Shown: piece after piece, positions 15,705 through 25,358 of the stretch | Numbering within the stretch: position 1 is the first letter of the stretch | How the letters are laid out: each line of letters starts with the position of its first letter | Source: Actinoplanes sp. NBC_00393 | GTDB taxonomy: Bacteria > Actinomycetota > Actinomycetes > Mycobacteriales > Micromonosporaceae | Length of the DNA: 64,000 nt | NCBI RefSeq assembly: GCF_036053395.1 | Contig: NZ_CP107942.1 | Span: forward strand, 9,766,001 to 9,830,000 | Direction of reading: 5' to 3' | The notes under the pieces: model-generated | Database searches by the model: none | What the model saw: only the letters and a program-made list of their open reading frames with translations | Told to the model about the DNA's origin: nothing | Translations under genes and position numbers: made by a program

Positions 15705-16763
15705 TCAGGCCGGGGCCGGCCCGGTGCTGCCGCGGACCACCAGGGTCGCCGGCAGCAGGACGTGCGGCACCGGTCCGGCCCGGCCGGTCCGCGACCGGCG
15801 GATCGCCTCGGTCAGGGCGGCCGCCGCCACCCGGCCCTTCTCCTCGATGTCCTGGCGCACGGTGGTCAGGGCGGGCTGCACCCGGGTCGCCACCGGGCCG
15901 TCGTCGAAGCCCACCACCGACAGGTCGTCCGGCACCCGGAGGCCGAGGTCGTCGGCGGCCTGCAGCACCCCGACGGCGGTGAGGTCGGAGAAGCAGAGGA
16001 CGGCGGTCGGCCGGTCGGTGCTGTCGAGCAGGGTGCGGGCGTCACGGCGTACGTCATCGGTCTGCTGGAAAGGGTGACGGATGACGGCCGTCTCGACCCC
16101 TGCGGGTGTCAGCGCGTCGAACCAGCCGAGCCGGCGCTGGCGTGAGGCGTGCCCGTCGACCAGCGCGGACAGGTCGGTGACCCGGCCGTGCGGACCGTGC
16201 AGCCCGTTCATGGCGATGGCGATCCGGCGGTGCCCGAGGTCGAGCAGGTGCTGCGCGGCCGCCCGGGCGCCCTCGCGGTCGGCGATGTTGACGCAGGCCA
16301 CGTCGTCGGCCGGATCCTGATCGACGAAGACCATCGGGAGCCGGCGCCGGCGCAGCCAGGACACCGCGGGTGAGGTCGGGTCGCAGGAGTAGACGAGCGC
16401 CCCGTCGATCGCCACCTCCCGGGCCGGCACCAGCTCGCCGGAGCTGAACGAGCTGAGCAGGGTGAGGGCGAGCCCGGTCGGGGCGAACCCGTCCGCGATC
16501 GCGCCGAGGAAGCCGCCGGCCACCGGATCGGTGAAGGCGTAGCGCAGCGAGTCGGTGAGCAGGATGCCGACGGCGCCGGTGGTGCCCCTGGCCAGGGCCC
16601 GGGCGGTCGGATCGGGGCCGGCGTAGCCGAGCTCCTGCGCGGCGGCCAGGATCCGCTCGCGCAGGGCGGGGGAGAGCTGGTCGGGGCGGGAGAACGCGTT
16701 CGACACGGTCATCCGGCTCACGCCGACCCGGTCGGCGACGGTCTGCAGGGTCACCCTGGCCAA
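15705..16763 (-). CDS. LacI-family transcriptional repressor
   Basis: About 352 aa. Helix-turn-helix with VTLQTVADRVGVSRMTVSNAFSRP and the hinge ARALARGTTGAVGILL, then a periplasmic-binding-protein-like effector domain ending PALTTVRQDIEEKGRVAAAALTEAI. The frame continues up to ATG 16829, but those codons lie inside a 15-bp perfect hairpin. TTG 16763 behind GGAGGGG (10-base spacing) or GTG 16754 is more likely. It should repress itself and the divergent lactonase gene through the CTGTACCGG palindromes between them, and be released by a sugar-type inducer. Confidence 0.88.
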   Translation of the reverse strand: MARVTLQTVADRVGVSRMTVSNAFSRPDQLSPALRERILAAAQELGYAGPDPTARALARGTTGAVGILLTDSLRYAFTDPVAGGFLGAIADGFAPTGLALTLLSSFSSGELVPAREVAIDGALVYSCDPTSPAVSWLRRRRLPMVFVDQDPADDVACVNIADREGARAAAQHLLDLGHRRIAIAMNGLHGPHGRVTDLSALVDGHASRQRRLGWFDALTPAGVETAVIRHPFQQTDDVRRDARTLLDSTDRPTAVLCFSDLTAVGVLQAADDLGLRVPDDLSVVGFDDGPVATRVQPALTTVRQDIEEKGRVAAAALTEAIRRSRTGRAGPVPHVLLPATLVVRGSTGPAPA

Positions 16764-16790
16764 CCGGTCACCGCCCCTCCGTGCCCCGAG

Positions 16791-16827
16791 GGATCGCCTC
16801 CCGCCGGACGGTGGCGGGAGGCGATCC
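16791..16827. promoter_or_regulatory. 15-bp perfect hairpin in the leader of the LacI-type gene
   Basis: GGATCGCCTCCCGCC (16791-16805) pairs perfectly with GGCGGGAGGCGATCC (16813-16827) around a 7-nt loop. It lies between the operators and the probable start codon of the repressor. There is no U-tract. It may stabilise or attenuate the repressor message. Confidence 0.6.
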
Positions 16828-16848
16828 ATGGTTCGGGCAACGCGCTTT

Positions 16849-16888
16849 CTGTACCGGTACAGTAGTCACCCCCTCTGTACCGGTCAAG
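16849..16888. promoter_or_regulatory. two LacI-type operator sites
   Basis: CTGTACCGGTACAG at 16849-16862 is a perfect 14-bp palindrome centred on CG, the usual LacI-family operator form. A second site, CTGTACCGGTCAAG at 16875-16888, preserves the left half. Centre-to-centre spacing is 26 bp. They lie in the divergent promoter between the LacI-type gene and the lactonase gene. Confidence 0.75.
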
Positions 16889-16915
16889 GAAAGCCGGCGG
16901 CCGTAGGATCAGCGC

Positions 16916-17974
16916 ATGGGTTCGAGTGCTGAATACGTCTTCGTCGGTTGTTACACGGGTGAAAAGGGAGGCGAGGGCGACGGCATCACGCTGTTGCGGC
17001 GTGATCCAGCCACCGGTGAGCTGACCCGGCTCGGCCTCGCGGCCCGGACCCCGTCCCCGTCGTTCCTGGCCCAGCACCCCACCCTCCCGGTCCTGTACGC
17101 GGTGAACGAGCTCGACGACGGCACCGTCACCGCCTTCGCCGTGGCGCCGGACTGCTCGCTCATCCCGCTGGCGACCCAGCCGACCGGCGGCTCCGACCCC
17201 TGCCACCTGGCGGTCACCGGCGACGGGCGGCACCTGGTGGTGGCCAACTACGGCAGTGGCGCGGTCACCGTGTTCCCGCTGGACGCCGACGGGGTGCCTG
17301 GCGCGCGTACCGATCTGCTGACCCTGACCGGCTCCGGCCCGGACGCGGAGCGGCAGAGCGGCCCGCATGCCCACCAGGTGCTCCCGGACCCCAACGGCGC
17401 CGACGTGCTGATCTCCGACCTCGGTTCGGACCGGGTGTGGCGCTCCCGGCTGGACCCGGTCTCCGGCCGGCTGGGCCCCGCGGAGCCGGCGGTCGAGGCG
17501 AAACCCGGCACCGGCCCGCGGCACCTGGTGCGCTCCGGCGACGGTGCGCTGATCCTCGCCGGCGAGCTGGCCGCCAACCTGTCGTGGTACCGGCCGGCCG
17601 GCGGCCCCCGCCTCGAGCCGTACGGCGACGTCCCCGCCACCACGCTGCCCGGCCCGGCCCACCCGTCGGAGGTGGCGATCGGCCGGGACGGCCGTTTCGT
17701 GTACGTGGCGAATCGGGGACCGGACACCGTTTCCGCGTTCTCCTGGGACGGGAAATCGGCGATCCTGATCGCCGAGGTGCCCACCGGAGGAGTGTGGCCG
17801 AGGCATATGACCCTCATCGGGGATCACCTCTACGTAGCCAATCAGCAATCACACAACGTGACGGTTTTCCGCATCGATCCGGACACCGGAATTCCCGTTT
17901 CGCAAGGCGAACCGACCGGTGAACCGAGCCCCACCTGTCTGCTCAGGTGGAGCCCTTCGATGATCAGGCCATAG
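16916..17974 (+). CDS. lactonase family protein (6-phosphogluconolactonase-type beta-propeller)
   Basis: 352 aa from ATG 16916. The repeating blades contain SFLAQHPTLPVLYAVNE, GGSDPCHLAVTGDGRHLVVANYGSG, GPHAHQVLPDPNG and HPSEVAIGRDGRFVYVANRG, the pattern of the PF10282 seven-bladed lactonases (YbhE/Pgl type and cycloisomerase 2). It probably hydrolyses a sugar lactone. TAGGAT six bases before the ATG suggests a leaderless message. Regulation by the divergent LacI protein is indicated by the operators immediately upstream. Confidence 0.88.
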   Translation: MGSSAEYVFVGCYTGEKGGEGDGITLLRRDPATGELTRLGLAARTPSPSFLAQHPTLPVLYAVNELDDGTVTAFAVAPDCSLIPLATQPTGGSDPCHLAVTGDGRHLVVANYGSGAVTVFPLDADGVPGARTDLLTLTGSGPDAERQSGPHAHQVLPDPNGADVLISDLGSDRVWRSRLDPVSGRLGPAEPAVEAKPGTGPRHLVRSGDGALILAGELAANLSWYRPAGGPRLEPYGDVPATTLPGPAHPSEVAIGRDGRFVYVANRGPDTVSAFSWDGKSAILIAEVPTGGVWPRHMTLIGDHLYVANQQSHNVTVFRIDPDTGIPVSQGEPTGEPSPTCLLRWSPSMIRP

Positions 17975-18144
17975 GCGAGTTCGGACAGGCTGGTACGTCC
18001 GTGATCTTTATGTCGAAATCCGGCGTCTCGGGCCCTTCTCTCGCCACTGGTTGAGACGGGCCCGTCACGCTGGGTATTTTCTAGATCGGGAACGGCCAAT
18101 CTGAGTAATTTTCGTCCGAACGTATATGGCATTCAGCTTCTGAC

Positions 18145-19929
18145 ATGCGCACTATGGAGCGCGTGTCTGGCCGCCATCGTAGGAACTTCAACTCGAAGGG
18201 AGCCGGCGTCGTCGGAGGTGCGATGGCGATAGTCGTCGTGATTGCCGGGACGTGGCTCACCTATCAACAGTTCGCGGACTCCGGTTGTACCGGCTCTGTG
18301 CGACTGTCCGTATCCGCATCGCCGGAGATCGCTCCAGCTGTGAAGCAGGTTGCTGACCAGTGGAGCCAGAACGACGGCAACGTCGACGGCACCTGTGTCT
18401 TCGTCGACGTCGCCGCGCTGACCTCCGAAGCGGTCGCCGGTGCGGTCTCCCGTGAGCACTCGGTCTCCCTCGCCGGTCTGGCCCCAGCGGCCGACTCGGT
18501 CAAGGTGCCGGACGTCTGGATCTCGGACTCGTCGAGCTGGCTCCTGCGTCTGCGCAGTGAGGCCTCCGGCTTCGCGCCGACCAAGGTCACCTCGGTGGCG
18601 CAGAGCCCATTGGTCGTCGCCATGCCCGAGCCGATCGCTCAGAAGGTCGGCTGGCAGGGCAAGAAGCTGTCGTGGAAGAGCCTGCTGAGCCAGTTCAACT
18701 CGGCCACCCCGCTGCAGGTCGGCATCATCGACCCGTCCCGGGACGCGTCCGGACTGCTGAGCCTGGCCGCCATCAACGTGGCAGCCGCTTCCGAGAAGGA
18801 CGGCGGCGAGAAGCGTGTCCAGGCGCTGCGTACGCTCGCCGAGCGCGACGCGAAGGTGCGGGCCGAGCTGCTGTCGAGCTTCCCGCGTGCGGCCACCGAG
18901 GAGGAGCTCGCCACCGGCCTCAGCGCCGCGCCGCTCTCCGAGGAGGCCGTGGTCACCTACAACGCCCAGCAGCCGCAGGTGCGGCTCAGCGCGCTGTACG
19001 TGGATCCCAGCCCGACGGCGCTCGACTACCCGTATTCGATCATGCCGCAGGTGGTCGACCAGCAGAAGACGGCTGCTGCGGAGGGGCTGCTGGGGCAACT
19101 GCTCAGCGCCGGCTCCAAGGACGCGCTGGGCTCCGCCGGTCTGCGCGCTCCCGACGGGACGTACGGCAGCACCTTCAAGGCGCCGGTCGGCGCCCCCGCC
19201 GCCTCGCCCGCGATCACCCCGTCGGCCAACAAGCCCGGCACCGGTGGTCTGGGCGCCGCCGGTGTGGACGGCGCGCTGCTGAGTGGTGTGGTCGGTTCCT
19301 GGATCGCCACCACCCTGCCCGGCCGGGCCCTGGCGGTCTTCGACGTCTCCGGCTCGATGGCCGAGGCGGTGCCGACCGCACCCGGGAACGCCAGCCGGGC
19401 CGAGGTCACGAAGGCGGCGGCGCGGTCTGGTCTGGCGCTCTTCGGTGACGACTGGCAGGTCGGCGTCTGGCGGTTCTCCACGAACCTGGACGGCACGAAG
19501 CCGTACAAGCAGGTCGAGCCGATTCAGCCGCTGGTCACCGCGCGCAACAAGCTCAGCCAGTCGATCGACGTGCTCAACCCGACCGACGGCGGAACCGGTC
19601 TCTACGACACGGTGCTCGCGGCGTACAAGCACGTGCAGAAGGGCCACCAGGCCGGCCGGATCAACTCGGTAATCCTCTTCACCGACGGCGAGGACGACAA
19701 CGCGAACGGTCTGACCCGGGCGCAACTGCTGGCCGAGCTCAAGCGGATCCAGGACCCGAAGAAGCCGATCCGTCTGGTGCTGATCGGCATCGGCGACAAG
19801 GTCAACCCGGAAGAGCTGCGGGCCATCGAGGGCGCGGTCAAGGGCAGCGGTACCTTCTTCGCCCAGGACCCGACGAAGATCACTTCGATCTTCGCGCAGG
19901 CGATCGGTCAGCGCACCGGCGCCAGCTAG
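18145..19929 (+). CDS. membrane-anchored solute-binding protein fused to a VWA domain
   Basis: 594 aa from ATG 18145 (an internal ATG at 18154 is possible). An N-terminal transmembrane/signal segment (GGAMAIVVVIAGTWLTYQQ) is followed by a class-II-like solute-binding fold (residues about 45-340: VRLSVSASPEIAPAVKQVADQW, PDVWISDSSSWLLRL) and a C-terminal von Willebrand A domain with an intact MIDAS: DVSGSMAEA, a later TDGGTGLYD and LFTDGEDDN. It should be exported and bind divalent metal and a protein or ligand. No transporter genes are adjacent, so a role in transport is unproven. Confidence 0.85.
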   Translation: MRTMERVSGRHRRNFNSKGAGVVGGAMAIVVVIAGTWLTYQQFADSGCTGSVRLSVSASPEIAPAVKQVADQWSQNDGNVDGTCVFVDVAALTSEAVAGAVSREHSVSLAGLAPAADSVKVPDVWISDSSSWLLRLRSEASGFAPTKVTSVAQSPLVVAMPEPIAQKVGWQGKKLSWKSLLSQFNSATPLQVGIIDPSRDASGLLSLAAINVAAASEKDGGEKRVQALRTLAERDAKVRAELLSSFPRAATEEELATGLSAAPLSEEAVVTYNAQQPQVRLSALYVDPSPTALDYPYSIMPQVVDQQKTAAAEGLLGQLLSAGSKDALGSAGLRAPDGTYGSTFKAPVGAPAASPAITPSANKPGTGGLGAAGVDGALLSGVVGSWIATTLPGRALAVFDVSGSMAEAVPTAPGNASRAEVTKAAARSGLALFGDDWQVGVWRFSTNLDGTKPYKQVEPIQPLVTARNKLSQSIDVLNPTDGGTGLYDTVLAAYKHVQKGHQAGRINSVILFTDGEDDNANGLTRAQLLAELKRIQDPKKPIRLVLIGIGDKVNPEELRAIEGAVKGSGTFFAQDPTKITSIFAQAIGQRTGAS

Positions 19930-19947
19930 GTTCCAACGCGAGCAGAA

Positions 19948-19982
19948 CAGCGGCCGCCGTCCTTGTGGGACGGCGGCCGCTG
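19948..19982. terminator. bidirectional hairpin terminator
   Basis: A 15-bp perfect stem CAGCGGCCGCCGTCC / GGACGGCGGCCGCTG with a 5-nt loop between convergent genes ending at 19929 and 19988. Confidence 0.8.
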
Positions 19983-19987
19983 TGCGT

Positions 19988-21109
19988 TCAGCCGGCCCGG
20001 CGCAGCCAAGCGGCGGGATCGTCGCGTACGGCGCGGATCACGCTGTCCGCGGCTCCGCGCATCGCCGCGTCGGTGCCGAGCGTCGCCGCCCGCAGGGTCA
20101 CCGGTGCCAGGCCGGCGGTCAGCACGCGGCGGCTCAGCTCGGCCTCGATCCCGTCGCGGAGCCGGGTGAAGTAGGGCGCGTACGCCCCGCCGAGCACGAT
20201 CACCGGCACGTCGAGCAGGTTGACCACGGCGGCCAGGGCGATCCCGAGCGCCTGGGCGGCGAGGGGTTCGTCGGTGGTCAGGAGCTCCTGTCCCGCGTAC
20301 TGCTCCAGGCAGCCGTTGGCGCCGCAGCGGCAGGGCCGGCCGTCGGGGAAGACGGTGACGTGCCCGATCTCGCCGCTCCAGCCCCGCACACCCCGGTAGA
20401 GGTCGCCGTCCAGGATCAGTCCGGCGCCGATACCGATTTCGCCGGACACGTACAGGAATGTCGGATCGCCGCCGGCCACCCGCAGTTCGCCCAGTGCGGC
20501 CAGGTTGGCCTCGTTGTCCACGGTGATCGGGAGCCCGGCCAGCTCGGGAGTGTGGTGCAGCTCGGCCGGTGCGTCGACGTCCTGCCAGCCGAGGTTGGGC
20601 GCCACCCGGACCAGCCCGCCCTCGGTGACCAGGCCGGGCACGGCCAGCGCGGCGCCGGCCACGGTCAGCCCGTCAGCCTCCGCGGCGAGCCGGGCCCGGG
20701 CGGCGAGCCTGCCGAGGGCGGCCAGGGACGCGGCGGCGCCGGCCGGGCGCTGGTCGGCGTGCTCGACGATGCGCTGGCGTACCTCGCCGGTCAGATCGAC
20801 CACGCATGCGGCCAGATAGTCGACGTTGATCTCCAGACCAAGGCCGGCCGGGCCGGCCGAGGTGAGAGCGAGCCCGGCGGCGGGCCGGCCCGCGCCGGTG
20901 CGCGGCGCCGGGTCGTGCTCGGTGATCAGCCCACCGGCGATGAGGTCGTCGACCAGGGCCGAGACGGTTGCCCGGGTGAGCCCGGTGGCCGCGGCGATGG
21001 CTGCCCGAGATGGCCGATTCGCGCTGTTCGCCACGGTGTGCAGCACCAGCGCGAGATTATGGGCTCGCACGCTGGCCTGGCGCACTGGCGTCGTGGGGGC
21101 GCTCAACAC
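19988..21109 (-). CDS. ROK-family transcriptional repressor, probably of xylose genes
   Basis: 373 aa. The N-terminal helix-turn-helix is [29 protein letters not shown], then the ROK sugar-kinase-like fold with [40 protein letters not shown] and the zinc motif [14 protein letters not shown]. This is the XylR/NagC type. It is divergent from xylA with only 76 bases between start codons and is therefore the likely xylose-responsive repressor of xylAB; the actual effector cannot be read from sequence. Confidence 0.9.
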   Translation of the reverse strand: MLSAPTTPVRQASVRAHNLALVLHTVANSANRPSRAAIAAATGLTRATVSALVDDLIAGGLITEHDPAPRTGAGRPAAGLALTSAGPAGLGLEINVDYLAACVVDLTGEVRQRIVEHADQRPAGAAASLAALGRLAARARLAAEADGLTVAGAALAVPGLVTEGGLVRVAPNLGWQDVDAPAELHHTPELAGLPITVDNEANLAALGELRVAGGDPTFLYVSGEIGIGAGLILDGDLYRGVRGWSGEIGHVTVFPDGRPCRCGANGCLEQYAGQELLTTDEPLAAQALGIALAAVVNLLDVPVIVLGGAYAPYFTRLRDGIEAELSRRVLTAGLAPVTLRAATLGTDAAMRGAADSVIRAVRDDPAAWLRRAG

Positions 21110-21113
21110 GCCC

Positions 21114-21180
21114 TTGACAGTGCCACACGCGAGTCAAATAATTCAACCAATAAACAAATCCACCATGTTTCGTGGAGGTA
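21114..21180 (+). promoter_or_regulatory. xylA promoter and AT-rich operator region
   Basis: TTGACA at 21114-21119, a 17-bp spacer and AATAAT at 21137-21142 form a near-consensus sigma-70 promoter, uncommon in this GC-rich genome. It is overlapped and followed by an AT-rich run with CAAATAA, CAATAAA and CAAAT, a plausible ROK repressor site. GGAGG at 21173-21177 is the ribosome-binding site for GTG 21186. Confidence 0.75.
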
Positions 21181-21185
21181 TCCCC

Positions 21186-22373
21186 GTGGCACTCCAGCCC
21201 ACCCGCGACGACAAGTTCTCCTTCGGCCTCTGGACGGTCGGCTGGCAGGCCCGTGACCCGTTCGGTGACGCCACCCGCACCGCCCTCGACCCGATCGAGG
21301 CGGTGCACAAGCTCGCCGAGATCGGCGCCTACGGCATCACGTTCCACGACGACGACCTGGTGCCGTTCGGCGCTGACGCGCAGACCCGCGACGGCATCAT
21401 CGCCGGCTTCAAGAAGGCGCTCGACGAGACCGGCCTGATCGTCCCGATGGTCACCACCAACCTGTTCACCCACCCGGTGTTCAAGGACGGCGGCTTCACC
21501 AGCAACGACCGCTCGGTCCGCCGCTACGCGCTGCGCAAGGTGCTGCGCCAGATGGACCTCGGCGCCGAGCTCGGCGCGAAGACGCTCGTGCTCTGGGGCG
21601 GCCGCGAGGGCTCTGAGTACGACTCGGCCAAGGACGTGCAGGCCGCGCTCGACCGCTACCGTGAGGCGCTCAACCTGCTCGCGCAGTATTCCGAGGACCG
21701 GGGTTACGGCCTTCGTTTCGCCATCGAGCCGAAGCCGAACGAGCCCCGCGGCGACATCCTGCTCCCGACCGCCGGGCACGCCATCGCCTTCACCCAGGAG
21801 CTGGACCGGCCCGAGCTGTTCGGCATCAACCCCGAGACCGGCCACGAGCAGATGTCGAACCTCAACTTCACCCAGGGCATCGCCCAGGCGCTGTGGCACG
21901 GCAAGCTCTTCCACATCGACCTGAACGGTCAGCACGGCCCGAAGTACGACCAGGACCTGGTCTTCGGCCACGGCGATCTGCTCAACGCGTTCTCGCTGGT
22001 CGACCTGCTGGAGAACGGCGGCGTCGACGGCGCCCCGGCGTATGACGGCCCGCGGCACTTCGACTACAAGCCGTCGCGCACCGAGGACTACGACGGCGTC
22101 TGGGAGTCGGCCAAGGCCAACATCCGGATGTACCTGCTGCTCAAGGAGCGGGCCAAGGCGTTCCGCGCCGACCCCGAGGTGCAGGAGGCGCTCGCCGCGT
22201 CCAAGGTCGCCGAGCTCGGCACGCCGACCCTCAACCCGGGCGAGACGTACGCCGACCTGCTCGCCGACCGCAGCGCGTTCGAGGACTACGACGCTGACGC
22301 CGCCGGCGCCCAGGGCTACGGCTTCGTCAAGCTCAACCAGCTCGCGATCGACCACCTCCTCGGGGCCCGGTAG
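21186..22373 (+). CDS. xylA: xylose isomerase
   Basis: 395 aa from GTG 21186. It converts D-xylose to D-xylulose in the cytoplasm, and D-glucose to fructose as a side activity. Conserved elements include [30 protein letters not shown] with catalytic His54 and Asp57, [25 protein letters not shown] and the metal-site [10 protein letters not shown] and [15 protein letters not shown]. The length and sequence are, from memory, almost those of the Actinoplanes missouriensis enzyme, which is the main clue to the organism. It precedes xylB by two bases and is under the divergent ROK regulator. Confidence 0.98.
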   Translation: MALQPTRDDKFSFGLWTVGWQARDPFGDATRTALDPIEAVHKLAEIGAYGITFHDDDLVPFGADAQTRDGIIAGFKKALDETGLIVPMVTTNLFTHPVFKDGGFTSNDRSVRRYALRKVLRQMDLGAELGAKTLVLWGGREGSEYDSAKDVQAALDRYREALNLLAQYSEDRGYGLRFAIEPKPNEPRGDILLPTAGHAIAFTQELDRPELFGINPETGHEQMSNLNFTQGIAQALWHGKLFHIDLNGQHGPKYDQDLVFGHGDLLNAFSLVDLLENGGVDGAPAYDGPRHFDYKPSRTEDYDGVWESAKANIRMYLLLKERAKAFRADPEVQEALAASKVAELGTPTLNPGETYADLLADRSAFEDYDADAAGAQGYGFVKLNQLAIDHLLGAR

Positions 22374-22375
22374 CG

Positions 22376-23776
22376 ATGTCTCTGGTAGCCGGGATCGACA
22401 GCTCGACCCAGTCCTGCAAGGTCGTGATCCGCGACGCCGAGACCGGCGAGCTGGTCCGGCAGGGCCGGGCGAGCCATCCGGACGGCACCGAGGTGCATCC
22501 GGACGCCTGGTGGGCCGCGCTGCAGTCGGCGATCGAGGAGGCCGGCGGCCTGGACGACGTGGCCGCCGCCTCGGTCGCCGGCCAGCAGCACGGCATGGTC
22601 GTGCTGGACGAGAACGGTGAGGTGGTCCGCCCGGCGCTGCTGTGGAACGACACGCGCAGCGCCGGCGCGGCCGCCGACCTGATCGATGAGCTGGGCGGCG
22701 GCGACAAGTGGGCGGAAGCGGTCGGCATCGTGCCGGTCGCCAGCTTCACCCTCACCAAGCTGCGCTGGCTGGCCCGCAACGAACCGTCGCAGGCCGCGAA
22801 AGTCGCTGCTGTCTGCCTGCCGCACGACTGGCTGACCTGGAAGTTATCAGGATCTACCGATATTTCGGACATCAAGACTGATCGCAGCGACGCCAGCGGC
22901 ACCCTCTACTGGTCGGCCAAGACCAACGAGTACCGGCACGATCTGCTGGAACTCGGGTTCGGCCGGTCTTTGCAAACGCCCGAGGTGCTCGGCCCGACCG
23001 GCATCGCCGGCCGGCTGCCGAACGGCGCGCCGCTGGGACCGGGCGCCGGTGACAACGCGGCGGCCGCTCTCGGCACCGGCGCGCTGCCCGGCGACGTGAT
23101 CGTCTCGATCGGCACCTCCGGCACGGTCTTCGTCTCCTCGGACGTCGCGCCGCAGGACCCGAGCGGCACGGTAGCCGGTTTCGCCGACACCACCGGCCGG
23201 TTCCTGCCGATCGTGGTCACGCTCAACGCGGCCCGGGTGCTCGACGCGGCGGCCAAGCTGCTCGGCGTCGGCCACGAGGAGCTGTCCCGGCTCGCGCTCA
23301 CCGCTCCGGCGGGTGCGGACGGGCTGGTCCTGGTGCCGTACCTGGAGGGGGAGCGCACGCCGAACCGGCCGGACGCCACCGGCGCGATCCACGGGCTCAC
23401 GCTGAAGACTTCGGACCCGGCCCACCTGGCCCGGGCCGCTGTCGAGGGCATGCTCTGCGCCCTGGCCGACGGTCTGGACGCGCTGGTCGCGAACGGCGCG
23501 GTGGCCAACCGGATCGTTCTGGTCGGCGGTGGGGCGCGCAGCGAGGCGGTCCGCCGCATTGCACCGGCGCTCTTCGGCAAGCCGGTCCTGGTGCCGCCGC
23601 CCGGTGAGTATGTCGCCGACGGTGCGGCCCGGCAGGCTGCGTGGGTCACCCTGGGTGGGGACGCTCCGCCTGCGTGGTCGGCGGAAACCCCGGCCCTGTA
23701 CGAGGACGCGAGCGTCCCGCTCATCCGGGAGCAGTACGCCGCCGCGCAGAACGCGGTGATCGACCGGACTCGCTGA
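22376..23776 (+). CDS. xylB: xylulokinase
   Basis: 466 aa from ATG 22376. A FGGY-family kinase: [13 protein letters not shown] (phosphate 1 motif), [48 protein letters not shown] and the C-terminal [15 protein letters not shown]. It phosphorylates D-xylulose to xylulose-5-phosphate for the pentose phosphate pathway. It starts two bases after the xylA stop and is translationally coupled with it; a terminator follows. Confidence 0.97.
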   Translation: MSLVAGIDSSTQSCKVVIRDAETGELVRQGRASHPDGTEVHPDAWWAALQSAIEEAGGLDDVAAASVAGQQHGMVVLDENGEVVRPALLWNDTRSAGAAADLIDELGGGDKWAEAVGIVPVASFTLTKLRWLARNEPSQAAKVAAVCLPHDWLTWKLSGSTDISDIKTDRSDASGTLYWSAKTNEYRHDLLELGFGRSLQTPEVLGPTGIAGRLPNGAPLGPGAGDNAAAALGTGALPGDVIVSIGTSGTVFVSSDVAPQDPSGTVAGFADTTGRFLPIVVTLNAARVLDAAAKLLGVGHEELSRLALTAPAGADGLVLVPYLEGERTPNRPDATGAIHGLTLKTSDPAHLARAAVEGMLCALADGLDALVANGAVANRIVLVGGGARSEAVRRIAPALFGKPVLVPPPGEYVADGAARQAAWVTLGGDAPPAWSAETPALYEDASVPLIREQYAAAQNAVIDRTR

Positions 23777-23788
23777 GTTCCGGCTGTC

Positions 23789-23822
23789 GGGGACGGCTCT
23801 GCGGGGCCGTCCCCAACTTTTT
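23789..23822 (+). terminator. intrinsic terminator of xylAB
   Basis: A 9-bp GC stem GGGGACGGC / GCCGTCCCC with an 8-nt loop followed by AACTTTTT, a canonical rho-independent terminator. Confidence 0.85.
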
Positions 23823-23925
23823 CCGGCTTTTCTTGTTGTCTGCTCCGCACCGCGGCATCTACCTACCTGCACAGGAAGACCGGCCATCCCCGGGCCGGCA
23901 TCCCCGCAGGTAAGGAAGGACCGCA

Positions 23926-25356
23926 GTGGCAGAGAGAAGATCCCGCAAGCGGACGCTGTTCGGTCTGGTGGCCGCGCTCGTCGTGCCGGCCGGGCTCGTC
24001 GGCTACTCGATGTTGCCGTCGAGCGCGGCGGCCGCCCCGACGGCCGGTAACACGTATCAGCTCATCGTGAAGAAGAGCGGGAAGTGCATCGACGTGCCGG
24101 CCGCGTCGAAGGACAACGGCGCCCTGTTGCAGCAGTGGGGTTGTACCGCGAACTCGGCGTGGCAGCAGTTCAAGCTGGTGGCGTCGGGCAGCAACTTCCT
24201 GCTGCAGAACGTGAACAGCGGCAAGTGCATCGACGTGCCGGCCGGTTCGAAGACCTCGGGTCAGCAGTTGCAGCAGTGGGGTTGTGTCGGTTCGCAGACC
24301 AACCAGCAGTGGAAGGTCGCGGCCTCGGGCACCGACACGTTCCAGATCATCAACATCAACAGTGGTCTGTGCATCTCGGACCAGCGCGCGTCGACCGCCA
24401 ACGGCGCGGCGATCATCCAGGAGACCTGCACCGCCAACTCCAACAAGCAGTGGACGTTCACCCAGGTCTCGGGTGGCACCACCGGCTCGTTCACGGTTGC
24501 GGCCGACGGCACCGGGACCTACAAGACCGTGCAGGCGGCGATCGACGCTGTTCCGGCGAACAACACGGCCCGCCGGACGATCACCATCAAGCCCGGCACC
24601 TACCGCGAGATCGTGACCGTCCCGTCGAACAAGCCGTTCGTCACGCTCCAGGGCGGCGGCGACTCGGCCGACGACGTGGTGATCGTCAACAACCGCAGCA
24701 GCGCCGGTGGTTACGGCACCTCGGGCAGCGCCACCTTCTTCGCCAATGGCAAGGAATTGGTCGCCGCCAACCTGACCATCTCGAACGACTACGGCGAAGG
24801 CAGCCAGGCGGTGGCCGCGAACCTGGGCGGCGACAAGCTGGTCTTCGACAACGTGCGTTTCCTCGGCGCCCAGGACACGCTCCTGGTCAACAGCGGCCGC
24901 ACGTACGTCAAGAACTCCTACGTCGAGGGCACGGTCGACTTCATCTTCGGCGCGGGCACCGCGGTCTTCAACGCGACGAAGATCTACCAGAAGCGGAGCA
25001 GCGGCGGCCCGATCACGGCGGCCCGGACCGACCCGGGAAACGCGTACGGCTTCCTGATCTACAAGAGCACGGTGACCGGCGCGACCAACAACACCACCCA
25101 GCTCGGCCGCCCGTGGGGGCCGAACGCGCAGGTGCTGTTCCGGGAGACCAGCCTGAGCGCCACCATCAAGACCGCCCAGCCGTGGACCGACATGTCCTCG
25201 AACTCGTGGAAGAACGCCCGGTTCCTGGAGTACAAGAACACCGGTTCCGGCGCGACGACCAACAGCAACCGGCCGCAGCTGAGTGACTCGCAGGCCGCCA
25301 ACTACACCCCGCAGAAGTACCTCGCGGGCTCGGACAACTGGAACCCGGTGGGTTGA
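23926..25356 (+). CDS. secreted pectin methylesterase (CE8) with ricin-type CBM13 module
   Basis: 476 aa from GTG 23926, behind AAGGAAGGA. Arg-rich signal peptide (residues 1 to about 37, cleavage near SSAAAA). Residues about 42-180 form a three-fold beta-trefoil lectin with GKCIDVPA and QLQQWGC repeats (CBM13). Then comes the family 8 carbohydrate esterase: GTYKTVQAAIDAVP, FLGAQDTLLV, YVEGTVDFIFG with catalytic Asp, and LGRPWGPNAQV. It de-esterifies extracellular pectin, preparing it for the pectate lyase encoded next. The CBM13 DNA is almost identical to that of the next gene. Confidence 0.95.
   Translation: MAERRSRKRTLFGLVAALVVPAGLVGYSMLPSSAAAAPTAGNTYQLIVKKSGKCIDVPAASKDNGALLQQWGCTANSAWQQFKLVASGSNFLLQNVNSGKCIDVPAGSKTSGQQLQQWGCVGSQTNQQWKVAASGTDTFQIININSGLCISDQRASTANGAAIIQETCTANSNKQWTFTQVSGGTTGSFTVAADGTGTYKTVQAAIDAVPANNTARRTITIKPGTYREIVTVPSNKPFVTLQGGGDSADDVVIVNNRSSAGGYGTSGSATFFANGKELVAANLTISNDYGEGSQAVAANLGGDKLVFDNVRFLGAQDTLLVNSGRTYVKNSYVEGTVDFIFGAGTAVFNATKIYQKRSSGGPITAARTDPGNAYGFLIYKSTVTGATNNTTQLGRPWGPNAQVLFRETSLSATIKTAQPWTDMSSNSWKNARFLEYKNTGSGATTNSNRPQLSDSQAANYTPQKYLAGSDNWNPVG
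24016..24467 (+). repeat. duplicated CBM13-coding segment, copy 1
   Basis: These 452 bases match 25446-25897 with about seven differences by eye, roughly 98 percent identity, including synonymous sites. They encode the end of the signal peptide and the whole ricin-type lectin module. Confidence 0.9.
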
Positions 25357-25358
25357 TC

